From: Rhodanobacter sp. LX-99
GTDB lineage: Bacteria > Pseudomonadota > Gammaproteobacteria > Xanthomonadales > Rhodanobacteraceae
DNA: 64,000 nt
Assembly (NCBI RefSeq): GCF_018599185.1
Contig: NZ_JAHFVL010000001.1
Coordinates: forward strand, 558,001-622,000
Reading direction: 5' to 3'
Position numbers and translations under genes: made by a program. Of the stretch, positions 22,301-31,437 are shown in pieces. The stretch's first letter is position 1. Each line of letters opens with the position of its first letter. Under the pieces are notes generated by a model that saw nothing but the letters and a program-made list of their open reading frames with translations, ran no database searches and was not told where the DNA came from.

Positions 22301-22936
22301 CTGCACCGGCAGCTGGCCGCGCAGGCGGTCAAGGCCCACAACGTGGCGCCGGATGAAGCACTGGAACGGGTCGGCCGGATGATCGACCGCGCGCGCCAGG
22401 CCGACCTCGGCAGCGGCCTGCGCCTGTGCGACATCGCCCCCACGCAGCGCATCGTCGAGTTCGAATTCCAGTTCCCCGTGCATCAGGTTCCGCTGGCGCG
22501 TCTACGCCAGCTGTGCGCCGCGCACGGGCAGGCCGACGTCGTGCCGGCCAGCCTCGACACTGGCACGCTCAACGGCATGCTCACCGGCTTCGCCGACCTG
22601 ATCATCGAATGGGATGGCCGCTTCCACGTGCTCGACTACAAGACCAACTGGCTTGGCGCACGGCTGCGCGACTACCAGGGAAGCTCGCTCGACGCCGCGA
22701 TGGCCGAGCATCATTACCCGCTGCAGGCACTGCTCTACACGGTGGCCCTGCACCGCTACCTGCGCCAGCGCATGGACGGCTATACGGCTGAACGCCATCT
22801 CGGCGAAAGCTGGTACCTGTTCGTGCGCGCGCTCGGCCTGGCACCGGGGCATGGCGTATGGCGCCACCATTGGCCGGTGGCGCTGATCGAGGCGCTGGAC
22901 GACGCCTTCGCCGGCACGCAGGAGGCTGCCGCATGA
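19355..22936 (+). CDS. recB: Exodeoxyribonuclease V subunit beta (RecB)
   Basis: A 1,193-residue 3'-5' helicase-nuclease. The start is GTG within a GTGA overlap with the recC stop. Helicase motifs: Walker A IEASAGTGKTWN near residue 22, ILVTTFTDAAAQELRERLR, Walker B LIDEFQDTD, IGDPKQAIYSFRGGD, LGTNHRSS, and VQLLTIHASKGLEFPIVFLPL. The C-terminal nuclease domain keeps FGDAVHHVFE, GFADLIIEWDGRFHVLDYKTNWLG (the catalytic Asp and DYK lysine) and a conserved HYPLQALLYTVALHRYL, so nuclease activity should be intact. It degrades linear duplex DNA until Chi and then loads RecA. Neighbouring overlaps show translational coupling across the operon. Confidence 0.96.
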   Translation: MTAALPPLDWRAMPLHGRVLIEASAGTGKTWNIGVIYLRLLLERELRVEQILVTTFTDAAAQELRERLRRRLVEAERLLESASLDEASDNPLESWLAALCPDEDGTRRALRRIQLARTDLDRAPVSTIHALCQRIQRDYPLESGAAFANDKLFDEQQLMRECVEDFWRRRYLVGNVDPREAELLLKDGPEGLLRDLGGLANSADARIEAGGLAELERRLAALHTPGSIAELQRLAGDKTLYAPRKSALSNRLDKIARALQDDDEEQLAAALDDTFAPDQVLAQEAPSSAGTLNAHPLIEALQALRPLLQLRTTFTRGAVLAEAAQTCREEMPRRARQRHVMTFSMLIDAVYQRLCGEPSDAVLADRLYEAYPVALIDEFQDTDQRQFAIFERIYRGRGTLVMIGDPKQAIYSFRGGDIAAYLRASEQAGQRFSLGTNHRSSRALVEALNAWYGHTEGGFGQPQIRYQQVAPAGKADEKPYAVGDETVAQPLVIHPFRGDAVDRKGNPLKALGELEALALDDCANRVAELLNDPRQRIGGQRVTPGDIAVLLSTNNQIVALRTRLVARGVPCVGGGRGNIFAGEVARELELILYAVLHPDDDQAVRGALATRLLGATLEQFRAWQDQPAAFERELERFEAWRALVRSRGVLALIEALLAIRATALLALPEGERVLTDLRHLGELLAAEESARQGLDGLYAWLLEMRQEGADGDAEAADERQLRIESDARRVQLLTIHASKGLEFPIVFLPLAWRIGDRTGVRSPKLLRYHDASGHRCVDLGSVDFIEHRGRHFREELEERLRLLYVALTRAVHAVHVYWVDRGPLPAGDAHAWEWAAIDLLTRQTQQRLELTEGEASLEAMAATLGGMQLSAPFADVFIGYQAPAETASPRATQAPLPRLRPYQWLHSFSGLTRYAAAAVVIDDRDASDETGQEEAAANVDEPGEDSRLLSLYPLRGPRFGDAVHHVFELAQPGPVWPGQRQLLHRQLAAQAVKAHNVAPDEALERVGRMIDRARQADLGSGLRLCDIAPTQRIVEFEFQFPVHQVPLARLRQLCAAHGQADVVPASLDTGTLNGMLTGFADLIIEWDGRFHVLDYKTNWLGARLRDYQGSSLDAAMAEHHYPLQALLYTVALHRYLRQRMDGYTAERHLGESWYLFVRALGLAPGHGVWRHHWPVALIEALDDAFAGTQEAAA

Positions 22937-24828
22937 ACCGTCCGCATGATCATCTCGCCGAGACCGGCGAGCGCGCGATCGACCAGACCCTGGCGCAATG
23001 GGTGCTCCGGCGCACTGGCTCCGCCCTGCTCGCCGCCGCCACGCGCGCGGCCAGCAGCGCCGAAGGCCACGGCCATTCCTGTGCGTGGCTGGACGACCCG
23101 CAGGCCGACGCCAGCTTCGACACCGATGCGCTGCAGGCCTTGTGCCAGCACGCATGGGTCGGTGACGGCTCGCACTTCACCCCGTTCGTGCTCGACGCGC
23201 AGAACCGCTTCTACCTGTGGCGCAACTGGCAGCACGAATCGACGCTGGCCGCAGCGATCCTGCAGCGCTGCGCACGACGCACGCTGCCGATTCCCGCTGC
23301 CACCCTGGCCGAAGACCTGGACGCGCTGTTCGCCGGCATGCCGCACGGCCCCACCGGCTGGCAACGCGCCGCGGTGGCCGCCGCGCCCGGTGCGCGCTTC
23401 TTCGTGCTCACCGGTGGCCCCGGTACCGGCAAGACCACCACCGTCGTGCGCATGCTGCTGATGCTGCTGCACCACGCACAAGCCTGCGGCCTGCCGGCAC
23501 AGCCGTCCATCGCGCTGGCCGCACCCACCGGCAAAGCCGCGCAGCGCCTGGTGCAGGCCATCGCCAAGGGCAAGGCCGAGCTGCAGATGGCGTTGGGCGA
23601 AGATCGACAACCGGCGGGCCATGTCCGTTCCACGAATCCGCTTCGACCCAACCTGCCGAACCTGCTGCAACAAATCCCGCACGCCGACGCGCGCACGCTG
23701 CATCGCCTGCTCGGCTACAAGCCGATGGACAACAGCTTCAGCCGCGGCCCGCGCAACCCGCTGGCCGAGGACATCGTGGTGGTCGACGAGGCCTCGATGG
23801 TGGATCTGGCCATGATGCGCCAGCTGCTGGAAGCGCTGCGCCCCGACGCGGTGCTGATCCTGCTCGGCGATCCGGGCCAGCTCGCCTCGGTCGATGCCGG
23901 CTCGGTGCTGGCCGACATCGTCGCCAGCGCACCGCAGAACCAATTACCGCCGTCACTGGCCGGCCTGCTCGCGCCGCTGCTGCAGCGCGCCCCATTGCAG
24001 CACGCTCCATCCGCCACCACGGACAACGCCGCGCTGGCCGGACAGGTGCTCACCCTCACCCATACCTGGCGCGCAGGCAGCGGGCTGCAGCGCGGCATCG
24101 AGGCGCTGCGCAACACGCCCGATCCAGTCTGGCTGGACACGTTGCTGCGCGAGCGGACGGACGGCGACCTGCACCTGCGCCACTGCCCCAACCCGCACGC
24201 CCTGCGCGCCTGCGTCGACGGCTGGATCGAACGCCACGCCGATCTGCTGGAATCGCTGCTGACGCCAGCCGCCGACGCGGCCGCGGCGCTGCAGCGACTG
24301 CGCCAGTTGCAGATCCTGTGCGCGCTGCGCGACGGCCCGTTCGGTGCGCAAGGCCTCAACGACCTGATCGCGCGCCGGCTCACCGCCCGTTTCGGCATCG
24401 ACGGCGGCCGCGCCTGGTACCACGGCCGCCCCGTCATCATCACCCGCAACGACTACGCCCGCGGCCTGTTCAACGGCGACGTCGGCATTGCACTGGAAGG
24501 TGCGGAAGGACTGCGCGTGTGGTTCGAGCTCAGCGACCGCGACGGCAGCGCCGGCCTGCGCAGCTACTCGCCACGCGCCCTGCCCGCCCACGAAAGCGCC
24601 TGGGCGATCACCATCCACCGCAGCCAGGGCTCGGAGTACCACGACGTGGCCGTGCTGCTGCCGCCCGACCCGGACAACCGCGTACTCACCCGCGAACTGG
24701 TCTACACCGCCATCTCGCGCGCCCGGTCCCACGCCGAGATCTGGACCACTGACGACTCGCTGCGCGCCGCGCTGGCGCGGCCGATCCGGCGGCAGGGCGG
24801 TTTGCGTGAGCGGCTGCAACGATCATGA
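22933..24828 (+). CDS. recD: Exodeoxyribonuclease V subunit alpha (RecD)
   Basis: A 631-residue 5'-3' helicase, close to E. coli RecD (608). The start is ATG in an ATGA overlap with recB, behind AGGAGGCTG; the frame extends upstream into recB but that part is not RecD-like. It shows Walker A FVLTGGPGTGKTTTVVRML, ALAAPTGKAAQRLVQAI, Walker B VVVDEASMVDLAMM, LLGDPGQLASVDAGSVL, and the C-terminal motif AWAITIHRSQGSEYHDVAVLLP. Completes the RecBCD enzyme. A weak stem-loop lies after its stop, between it and the convergent pilE-like gene. Confidence 0.95.
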   Translation: MNRPHDHLAETGERAIDQTLAQWVLRRTGSALLAAATRAASSAEGHGHSCAWLDDPQADASFDTDALQALCQHAWVGDGSHFTPFVLDAQNRFYLWRNWQHESTLAAAILQRCARRTLPIPAATLAEDLDALFAGMPHGPTGWQRAAVAAAPGARFFVLTGGPGTGKTTTVVRMLLMLLHHAQACGLPAQPSIALAAPTGKAAQRLVQAIAKGKAELQMALGEDRQPAGHVRSTNPLRPNLPNLLQQIPHADARTLHRLLGYKPMDNSFSRGPRNPLAEDIVVVDEASMVDLAMMRQLLEALRPDAVLILLGDPGQLASVDAGSVLADIVASAPQNQLPPSLAGLLAPLLQRAPLQHAPSATTDNAALAGQVLTLTHTWRAGSGLQRGIEALRNTPDPVWLDTLLRERTDGDLHLRHCPNPHALRACVDGWIERHADLLESLLTPAADAAAALQRLRQLQILCALRDGPFGAQGLNDLIARRLTARFGIDGGRAWYHGRPVIITRNDYARGLFNGDVGIALEGAEGLRVWFELSDRDGSAGLRSYSPRALPAHESAWAITIHRSQGSEYHDVAVLLPPDPDNRVLTRELVYTAISRARSHAEIWTTDDSLRAALARPIRRQGGLRERLQRS

Positions 24829-24841
24829 GAAAATCGGTGCT

Positions 24842-24877
24842 GAGCCGGCGCGTGCCTGAAGGCCGTAGTGCCGGCTC
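24842..24877. terminator. Weak inverted repeat between recD and pilE-like gene, possible terminator
   Basis: GAGCCGGC (24842-24849) and GCCGGCTC (24870-24877) form an 8-bp stem with a 20-nt loop. On the minus strand it is followed some bases later by GATTTT. It lies between two convergent genes, where a bidirectional terminator is expected, but the loop is long and the T-tract is distant. Confidence 0.35.
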
Positions 24878-24895
24878 GGCGCAAACACGGCGACC

Positions 24896-25360
24896 TCACC
24901 AGCAGCCAGCCACACCAGCGGAGCCGGTGGCCCCGCGCGTGCCGGCCTGGTCGAGCGAGAGCGTGCCGCACTTGACGTCGCGGGTCAGCTGCGCACCGGT
25001 TGGCGCGGCCGTCAGCTTGTACTTCGACACGCTCAACGATGAGGACGGCAGGTCGTAGTTGTAGTCGGCGCCGGTGCGCTGGGGGCTGGCGCAATCCAGC
25101 CCCGGCAACGCCGCCCCCTTGTAGCTGAGGTTGGTGGTGTAGTAGCGCTCCATGTAATTGGCGTGCTCTGACAGGCACCCCTCCGCCGCCACTCGTTTGG
25201 TCTTGGTGATGTAATTGGTGTACGTGGGCAAGGCGATCGCCGCCAGGATCGCGATGATCGCCACCACGATCATCAGCTCGATCAGGGTGAAGCCGGCGCT
25301 GCGGCGCATGCGCATGGCCGTCATCGCGCCACTTTCAACCGGTGAGAATCGTTTCATCAT
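24896..25360 (-). CDS. pilE: PilE-like minor type IV pilin
   Basis: A 154-residue prepilin. The type III signal is [23 protein letters not shown], cleaved before [28 protein letters not shown], with the invariant Glu5. The C-terminal domain has cysteines that could close a disulfide loop ([13 protein letters not shown]...LDCASPQ...[12 protein letters not shown]...GCW), the usual pattern of PilE-type pilins. The start at 25360 follows AAAGGAATGG and lies 9 bases after the pilY1 stop; shorter starts at the internal methionines are possible. It is the last gene of the fimT-pilV-pilW-pilX-pilY1-pilE cluster, so it is more likely a minor or tip pilin than the major subunit. Confidence 0.9.
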   Translation of the reverse strand: MMKRFSPVESGAMTAMRMRRSAGFTLIELMIVVAIIAILAAIALPTYTNYITKTKRVAAEGCLSEHANYMERYYTTNLSYKGAALPGLDCASPQRTGADYNYDLPSSSLSVSKYKLTAAPTGAQLTRDVKCGTLSLDQAGTRGATGSAGVAGCW

Positions 25361-25369
25361 TCCATTCCT

Positions 25370-28300
25370 TTACTGGCTGATCAGCTCGCGCCACGAAACC
25401 CGCTGGATGCTGCCGGTCGAGCCTGATGTAGTGATGCTGCTGTTCGAACCGTTGTCGAAGCTCACCAGCATGCTGCCGCCCACGAAGATCGGGTTGTTGG
25501 GCAGCGAGCTGAAGCCGATGCCGGCCGCCGGGTAACTCTTGCCGTTCACGGTAACCGTGTCGGATGCGTTCACCATGCCGTCGCCGTTGACATCGAAGAA
25601 GTTGTCGGACGGGTTGGTGCCGGTGAACGGGTTGATCGCCATGATCCAGCCGCTGCCGGACGGATTGCACACGTCGGCGGCCTGCGGAATCCGCGTGGTG
25701 CCCAGCAGCAGGTTGCCCTGGAACTGGTTGGAAGTCACGATCCGCTCGCCCTGGGCCACGAGGGCACCGCCCGTACCGGTCGGCGACAGCAGGTCCATGT
25801 ACCAACCCGACTTGCCCGTCATGTCGGAAGAGGTCGGCGTTGGCGTCACCGCCCGTGCCGGTGATACCGGCGGCGTCGCGTCGGGGTTGCCTGCGGTCTC
25901 CGCCACGATGGCGCGCTGCACGAGGTTGTCGGTGCGGGTCATGGTGGAGGCGATCACCGGACTGTTGGTTGCATTGGTGGTCTGCACGATCAGGCCGTAC
26001 CAGCTCTGGGTGGCCGTATTGGTGAGGTCGGTCGTGCTCAAATACTGGCCGGTGCCGAAGAACACCCAGGTATTGCCGTTTGCCGGATCCTTGCCCACCA
26101 GCATGCCGCCCGTGATCGGCTGCAAATTGCCGGAACTGTCCTTGGCCACGAACAGCAGGCTGCCGGTACTGCTGGGCGTAGCGGTGGTCGTGCCGCTGCC
26201 GGTGTTGAGCGTGAACGACCACACGTTGCCGTGAAGGTCGCCGGCGTAGGCCACCGTGCTCACGCCGGTACCTGCCGGATCCATCCACACGCCAGGAGCG
26301 GCCAGGCCGTTGTCGGCGGCGGTGTCGGTGGTTGCATGCACGCTGAGCGCACCGGTGGCGAGATTGAACTGCAGCAGGGCCGACACGCCGGCCGAGCTGT
26401 TGTAGCCGTTGCCGATCAGCACCGACCAGGTGCTGTCCGCCGTCTGCGCGATCACCGGCTTGCCGGACATCTGGCCGATGTAGTTGCTGTTGGTCTTGCC
26501 GTCGCCGGCCGAGCGCTCCCACAGGAACTTGATCGCGGTCGGATCGGTGATGTCGAAGGCATAGACCGCCTTGGCCAGACCGCGACCGGTGGTGCCCACC
26601 AGCACGGTCTTCCAGGTGCTGCCCATGTAGACGTCCGCTACGGTCAGTTCGCCATCGTTGAAATACTGGTGCGGCGCGCCCACCGTGGTGCCGTAATCAG
26701 GGCTGGACAACTGGCTGAGGCCAACCAGCCCGCCGGCGATGCCGGCAGTGAGCACGGCGCCCGGAATGTAGGCGAACTTCTCCGTGCCGGTGGTGGCGTC
26801 AAAGCCGTGCAGCATGCCGTCGTTGGCAGCGACATAAATCAGCCCGGCGCGCGAGGCGGCAGTGCTGGGCGTGAAATTTCCCTGGTTGTCGGTCGTGCCG
26901 CTGGCGAAGGCCAGGTACGTAGACGAACCCGTGAAGGTCTGGTTGGCGAACAGGTTCGGGTCGGGAGCTCCCACGTAGACCGGCTGCGAATCGACGATGT
27001 CGCCCAGCGGCGTATCGCGGTTGCGGTAAGTACCACCGGTATTCTTCTGCTCCAGCGCGGCGTCGCCGCGCAGGTAGTTGACCATGTTCGCCTGGGCGGC
27101 GGCAGTACTGCCCAGTGCACTGAGTTGTGCGGTGGATAGTGCGGGCGGCGTGCTGCCGGTGCCGTTCTGGAATACCACGTAGGGAGAGGTCTTCCCGGTC
27201 ACCGCGGGGTTATAGGTCCAGATGTTCCGGCTGGCCGCCGCCGGCATTGAGCCTGCCGCAGTCCACGTCGGCGTCGCGGCGATCGCCCCTGAGTTGGGGT
27301 TCACCGCCAGCGCCTTCAGGTCGCCCTTCCACTTGGCGGTGTAGTAGTTGGCCTGGTACGCCACCGTGCCAGTTTTCAACTGGGTGGAGTTGGCCGCCAG
27401 GCTGGCGCCAGTGCCCACGCGTTCGGAGGCCCGCTTCAACGCATCCTTCATGCCGCTGGCGAACGCCTCGGGGCTGGTGGCGGAATAGAAGCCGCCATGG
27501 CCGTCGACGGCGGCGTGAGCAAGGTCGGCGATATTGTTGATGGAATTGGATGCTGGCTGCGGCCAGCTGAAATTGGGAACGGCCGTGCCACCGTTGGCCC
27601 AGTCGAAGATCTGCTTGACCGTCGTGCCCGCAGGCGAAATGCCGGTCGGCGCGAAGCCCATGCCCAGGGTGAACGTGGTCATGTGCTGCCAGAAAGCCGG
27701 GTCCTCCGTGCTGGTCGGCACCTCGTTGGGCGTACTGCTGCGCAAGTCGGTCACCCAGTATTTCATCGCCACGTCGGCAAGCGTGTCCGAAGTGCTGTCC
27801 GAATACGGTGCGGCAGGCGTGTAGGTATAGGTTTGGTTATTGCTACCGCTCAAAGTCGCTTTGGTGTTGTCCACATTGCCGATATTGCTTGGCGTATCAC
27901 CATTCCAGAAACCATCCGTGGTCAAGATGGTGTACGACTGCCGGCAAGCCAGTTCGGTCGTGTCGGCCGACGATGTCTGCCAAGGCTGGTTCGTCTGGTA
28001 GTACTTGCCGACGGCATCCAGGGACCTGCGCAAGGGCGTGCTGTTATTGGCACTGCTTCCGGCAACCCAATTCCAGAAATTGGCTTTCTGGGTACCGGCC
28101 GATCCATCGCCAAAGGGTAGGACCTTCGCTATGTAGTTATCGTTGCTGCCGTATTTGTCGTTCGGTGTCGGCAAGTTGGCATCATTATTGCCGTTGATCG
28201 AACCGAAGCCGACCCGGAACATGGGGTCGATGGAGGCGAACGAATTCATCAGGCCGCTCTTGGCCATCAAGATGCGCTTGCGGTAATAGGAGAACCAGGT

Positions 28301-29182
28301 AGCAACGTTCTGCTGTGTCGCCGCATCGTAGGCACAGGTGCCCGCAGGCGCCACCGCGCAATCCGTGGACGACTGGCCCACATAACGCCGCACATAGGTG
28401 CCCGCCGTGCTGCCCGGTATGGCGTAGGTGAATAGGTAGGTGTAGGTGGTGTTGCCGGTTTCGCACCAACCCGTGCCTGCGTTGTAGCTGTCGCTCGTGC
28501 CGGACTTGCAGCTGACCGTCGGGACGTAATACCCGTAATACGAAGATTTGCAGAAGCCTCCTTGCACACTCCCACCGTAGGGGCACGACAGGCTTGGCGC
28601 ATAGGTGGTGCTGCCTGCTGGAAACGCCGTGTAGTAGGGGAAGGCGTAATACAGCGAATTCGGGCAAGGATATTGACCGGATTGCGATCTGTTGTAGTTG
28701 TTGTAGTCGCACATCCACGGCGACAGGTGCCGCGTCAAATCCACTGTTGTGCTCGCGCTGCTGAACGGGTCGCTATAGGCGGCGTTCAGTGCCGTCGGCG
28801 TTGGATAACTGGAACCATCGGCTTTCAATGGTGGCGCATAGGTGACGCTCGGGTTGTAATAGGTACCGTTGACACCCGAACTGCGCAACGCATCGGCACT
28901 CTCGTACGTACTTTTGCTCCAGTTCTCGTCACGTGCCGTGAGGTTGCCGGTCAGGTAACCGGCATCCGGCATGAAGTCCCACGCCATCGACCCCGAATCG
29001 TCCAGCATCAGCACGATGTTGGGCGGCAGTGGTTTCTGGATGATCAGCGGCGCCTGATCGACGGGGACGGTGGCCAGCGCTGGCGAGAAGGCAACACCCA
29101 GCATCCATACGGACAAACCGGCCGACAGCGCCCTGCCGAGAAAGCGGCCGGGCTTGCGATGCAGGCGGGAGATGATGTTCAT
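25370..29182 (-). CDS. pilY1: PilY1 type IV pilus tip adhesin
   Basis: A 1,270-residue secreted protein. The start at 29182 (MNIISRLHRKPGRFLG...) gives a signal peptide ending ...FSPALA; the frame is open further upstream but GGAGCGG precedes this ATG. A von Willebrand A-like domain opens with the MIDAS motif LDDSGSM (D61-x-S63-x-S65) and is interrupted at ~155-305 by a Tyr/Cys-rich segment. The C-terminal half is the PilY1 beta-propeller (YVAANDGMLHGFDATTGTEKFAYIPGAVL; VYVGAPDPNLF) with a calcium-loop-like D-x-N-x-D-G sequence near residue 1197. PilY1 with the minor pilins primes pilus assembly and acts as adhesin and mechanosensor. It is located between pilX and pilE. Confidence 0.94.
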   Translation of the reverse strand: MNIISRLHRKPGRFLGRALSAGLSVWMLGVAFSPALATVPVDQAPLIIQKPLPPNIVLMLDDSGSMAWDFMPDAGYLTGNLTARDENWSKSTYESADALRSSGVNGTYYNPSVTYAPPLKADGSSYPTPTALNAAYSDPFSSASTTVDLTRHLSPWMCDYNNYNRSQSGQYPCPNSLYYAFPYYTAFPAGSTTYAPSLSCPYGGSVQGGFCKSSYYGYYVPTVSCKSGTSDSYNAGTGWCETGNTTYTYLFTYAIPGSTAGTYVRRYVGQSSTDCAVAPAGTCAYDAATQQNVATWFSYYRKRILMAKSGLMNSFASIDPMFRVGFGSINGNNDANLPTPNDKYGSNDNYIAKVLPFGDGSAGTQKANFWNWVAGSSANNSTPLRRSLDAVGKYYQTNQPWQTSSADTTELACRQSYTILTTDGFWNGDTPSNIGNVDNTKATLSGSNNQTYTYTPAAPYSDSTSDTLADVAMKYWVTDLRSSTPNEVPTSTEDPAFWQHMTTFTLGMGFAPTGISPAGTTVKQIFDWANGGTAVPNFSWPQPASNSINNIADLAHAAVDGHGGFYSATSPEAFASGMKDALKRASERVGTGASLAANSTQLKTGTVAYQANYYTAKWKGDLKALAVNPNSGAIAATPTWTAAGSMPAAASRNIWTYNPAVTGKTSPYVVFQNGTGSTPPALSTAQLSALGSTAAAQANMVNYLRGDAALEQKNTGGTYRNRDTPLGDIVDSQPVYVGAPDPNLFANQTFTGSSTYLAFASGTTDNQGNFTPSTAASRAGLIYVAANDGMLHGFDATTGTEKFAYIPGAVLTAGIAGGLVGLSQLSSPDYGTTVGAPHQYFNDGELTVADVYMGSTWKTVLVGTTGRGLAKAVYAFDITDPTAIKFLWERSAGDGKTNSNYIGQMSGKPVIAQTADSTWSVLIGNGYNSSAGVSALLQFNLATGALSVHATTDTAADNGLAAPGVWMDPAGTGVSTVAYAGDLHGNVWSFTLNTGSGTTTATPSSTGSLLFVAKDSSGNLQPITGGMLVGKDPANGNTWVFFGTGQYLSTTDLTNTATQSWYGLIVQTTNATNSPVIASTMTRTDNLVQRAIVAETAGNPDATPPVSPARAVTPTPTSSDMTGKSGWYMDLLSPTGTGGALVAQGERIVTSNQFQGNLLLGTTRIPQAADVCNPSGSGWIMAINPFTGTNPSDNFFDVNGDGMVNASDTVTVNGKSYPAAGIGFSSLPNNPIFVGGSMLVSFDNGSNSSITTSGSTGSIQRVSWRELISQ

Positions 29183-29253
29183 GGCGGTTCCGCTCCTGGG
29201 TGGTGCGGCATGGGTCGTCCCATGCGATCTATCTGTTTGTCTGTGCTTGCCGA

Positions 29254-29880
29254 TCAACGCTGCTTGATCGTCGCCTGCAGCGTGACCACGGCACGATCAC
29301 CGACCACAGTGGGGTCACCGCTACGTGCGGTGATGCGGTAGTACACCGCCGTGGTGGATGTCCCCTGTGCACCGTAGTTCTGCGAGTTGGCGCTCTGGTT
29401 GAAGCCTGTGCTGGAGGTGGTATCCACCCAGTTGCCCATGTTCTCCACCACGTACTGCGGCTGGCCAGCGGCGACGCTGCCGACCGTGAACTGCCCTGCC
29501 GCGGTGCCGGTAGCCACCGTCTGGATCTTGCCGGCCGGGAATTGAGGATCGGTAAACGGATTGCCCAGGCACACCACGCTGGCGGCCTGGCAGTTGCGGG
29601 CGATGATGCCGGGATTGGTGCTGACCAGCGCTGCCGCCGCACGCATGGCCGCCTCGGTATTCTGGAAGGCGACCTGTCGGTCATACAGGTTGTTTGCCAT
29701 CTTCTGCTGCATGATGGTGCCGCGCACCGCGGCCAGTCCGACCAGGGTGATCACCACCAACAGGATCAACGCTACCACCAGTGCCACACCACGCTGGCCG
29801 GTGCGGCGAAACCGTGGCAAGCCGCCTCGACGGAACGGCTGCGCCGCGAACGCGGACGAGGATGCAAGAACGCGGTTCAT
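29254..29880 (-). CDS. pilX: PilX minor pilin
   Basis: A 208-residue protein with the PilX N-terminal domain: a basic leader ending QRG, then VALVVALILLVVITLVGLAAVRGTIMQQKMANNLYDRQVAFQNTEAAMRAA. Position 5 of the mature protein is not Glu, as is common in PilX/GspK-type tip subunits. It follows pilW with a one-base gap (TGA C ATG) and precedes pilY1 by 71 bases. PilX is part of the priming complex with FimU/FimT, PilV, PilW and PilY1. Confidence 0.92.
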   Translation of the reverse strand: MNRVLASSSAFAAQPFRRGGLPRFRRTGQRGVALVVALILLVVITLVGLAAVRGTIMQQKMANNLYDRQVAFQNTEAAMRAAAALVSTNPGIIARNCQAASVVCLGNPFTDPQFPAGKIQTVATGTAAGQFTVGSVAAGQPQYVVENMGNWVDTTSSTGFNQSANSQNYGAQGTSTTAVYYRITARSGDPTVVGDRAVVTLQATIKQR

Positions 29881-29881
29881 G

Positions 29882-30943
29882 TCAGTTCACCCGGTTGCGC
29901 ACGGTGGTGGTGGCAGTGAAGGTACGTGTCAGCGGCTTGACGTCGGTGCCGGCGCGCTGGTCGGCGCTCTGCAGCGTCAGCGTGACCTGCACGGCATCGA
30001 CCAAGGCCCAATTGGTGATCGAACTGGCAGGCAAGAACGAGGCGCTGCCCTTCGCGTGGTAGCGGATGGCCATGTCGTTGACGTCCCGCACCATTTCCTG
30101 CGCAGGCCCAAGGCCCACGTTTCCGCTGGTGGAATCAGTGGCTATCGCAACTCGATACAGGGAGCGCCCGCCCTTGACCGGGTTGTTACCGATGTACCAG
30201 TCAGCGGCGCCCAGCTTGGCGATCTGCGAGTTGTTGCCGAACTGGTAGAGATTGCCGTTGGTGCTGCTGCAGTCGCTGGGGTAGCCCAGGCCTTTCGAGC
30301 AGTTGCCCGGGCTGACCGTGTTGCCGGTGTTGTGCACGAAGGTGACGGTGTTGTTGTTGTAGTTGCTGATCTGCACCATCACCGCATGGTCGGGATCGCA
30401 CACGATGACGATATCGCCGGACTGCAGGTCGGTGGTCTTGTCGTTGAGCTTGAAGTTCGCCGCTGGCTCCTTGTCCTCCGCCACGCTCAGGCCCGCGTCG
30501 ATGGCACCGAGGATCTGCACGGAATCCGTGTTGGCGACCCGTTGTCCCTGGGCGGTGCCGAATATGCTTCCCGTCGCCGGATCGCCCTGGTTGCCGCTGT
30601 AGCCGCGCAGCGCATTGGCCCAGTTCGCCCACCAGTCGGTGCCGCTGTTGTTGAGCACGTTGGCCATGCGTCCATCGTTGTTGCAGGGGTTGAGTCCGGC
30701 ATTGCGGATGTCTCGCGCCATCAACTCAAACGCGATACGCGAGCCGTCCTGCACGTCGCCCAGCGCCTGATTGGTGCGATAAGTGCGCTGGTTGGCCAGG
30801 AACACGCTGACCACGCCGCCGATGACGATCAAGCCCAGCAGCATCGCGACCATTAGCTCGATCAGGGTGAAGCCTGCCAGCAGCTTCATCGACTTGGGCA
30901 GGCGACGGGCTGCGCCACGACAGATCATGGGATGACTGCTCAT
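29882..30943 (-). CDS. pilW: PilW minor pilin
   Basis: A 353-residue prepilin. The start at 30943 (MSSHPMICRGAARRLPKSM) overlaps the pilV stop as ATGA; a longer upstream reading exists but overlaps pilV. The leader is cleaved after G24 before FTLIELMVAMLLGLIVIGGVVSVFLANQRTYRTN. GDVQDGSRIAFELMARDIRNAG is the typical PilW continuation. Larger than other minor pilins, as expected for PilW. Part of the minor-pilin priming complex. Confidence 0.93.
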   Translation of the reverse strand: MSSHPMICRGAARRLPKSMKLLAGFTLIELMVAMLLGLIVIGGVVSVFLANQRTYRTNQALGDVQDGSRIAFELMARDIRNAGLNPCNNDGRMANVLNNSGTDWWANWANALRGYSGNQGDPATGSIFGTAQGQRVANTDSVQILGAIDAGLSVAEDKEPAANFKLNDKTTDLQSGDIVIVCDPDHAVMVQISNYNNNTVTFVHNTGNTVSPGNCSKGLGYPSDCSSTNGNLYQFGNNSQIAKLGAADWYIGNNPVKGGRSLYRVAIATDSTSGNVGLGPAQEMVRDVNDMAIRYHAKGSASFLPASSITNWALVDAVQVTLTLQSADQRAGTDVKPLTRTFTATTTVRNRVN

Positions 30944-31437
30944 AGCATGGCCCTGGTGACGATTTGCTGTTGGTTGGTGCCGCCTACGCCCGCCCTGCTG
31001 TCGTCGAACGTGATGGTGACGGTGCAGTCGGCGCTGGCCGTGCCGACGGCCGTACAGGCAATGCTGCCGGTGGTGCTGGCGACTGCGCCCAGGCTCTTGT
31101 TGCCGAGTCCCTGGCTGCACCACTGGTTGAGCTGGACGCTGGCCAGGGAACCACTTGCTGCGGGGCAGGCGTTGGCTGCAATCGGTGTGGGCGTGTTGTA
31201 GTCCCCGTTGCGGGCACCGCTGATGTCCGCCCGCATCGCATCGAGGATCGAGTAGCTCGCAACCGTGATCATGCTGCGCGCCATCGCGCTGTTGTTGGTG
31301 GAAAGCGACACGGCCTGCAGCGCGGCGATGCCCAGAAAGGCAATGGACAGCACCAGCACGGCGATAAGCACCTCGATCAGGCCCACGCCGGACTGCGCCG
31401 CGATGCGCGGCGTGACTGGAACGGAGCGGCGGATCAT
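30940..31437 (-). CDS. pilV: PilV minor pilin
   Basis: A 165-residue prepilin with leader cleaved after G17 (AAQSG) before VGLIEVLIAVLVLSIAFLGIAALQAVSL, the PilV signature, with Glu5 present. It overlaps both neighbours by ATGA (fimT stop / pilV start and pilV stop / pilW start), so the three are translationally coupled. Four cysteines in the C-terminal half may form disulfides. Confidence 0.92.
   Translation of the reverse strand: MIRRSVPVTPRIAAQSGVGLIEVLIAVLVLSIAFLGIAALQAVSLSTNNSAMARSMITVASYSILDAMRADISGARNGDYNTPTPIAANACPAASGSLASVQLNQWCSQGLGNKSLGAVASTTGSIACTAVGTASADCTVTITFDDSRAGVGGTNQQQIVTRAML

Noticed and set aside
15807..22483. Two ~1,000-codon ORFs antisense to recC and recB
   Set aside because: Same third-position effect; the sense strand carries unmistakable RecC/RecB motifs.
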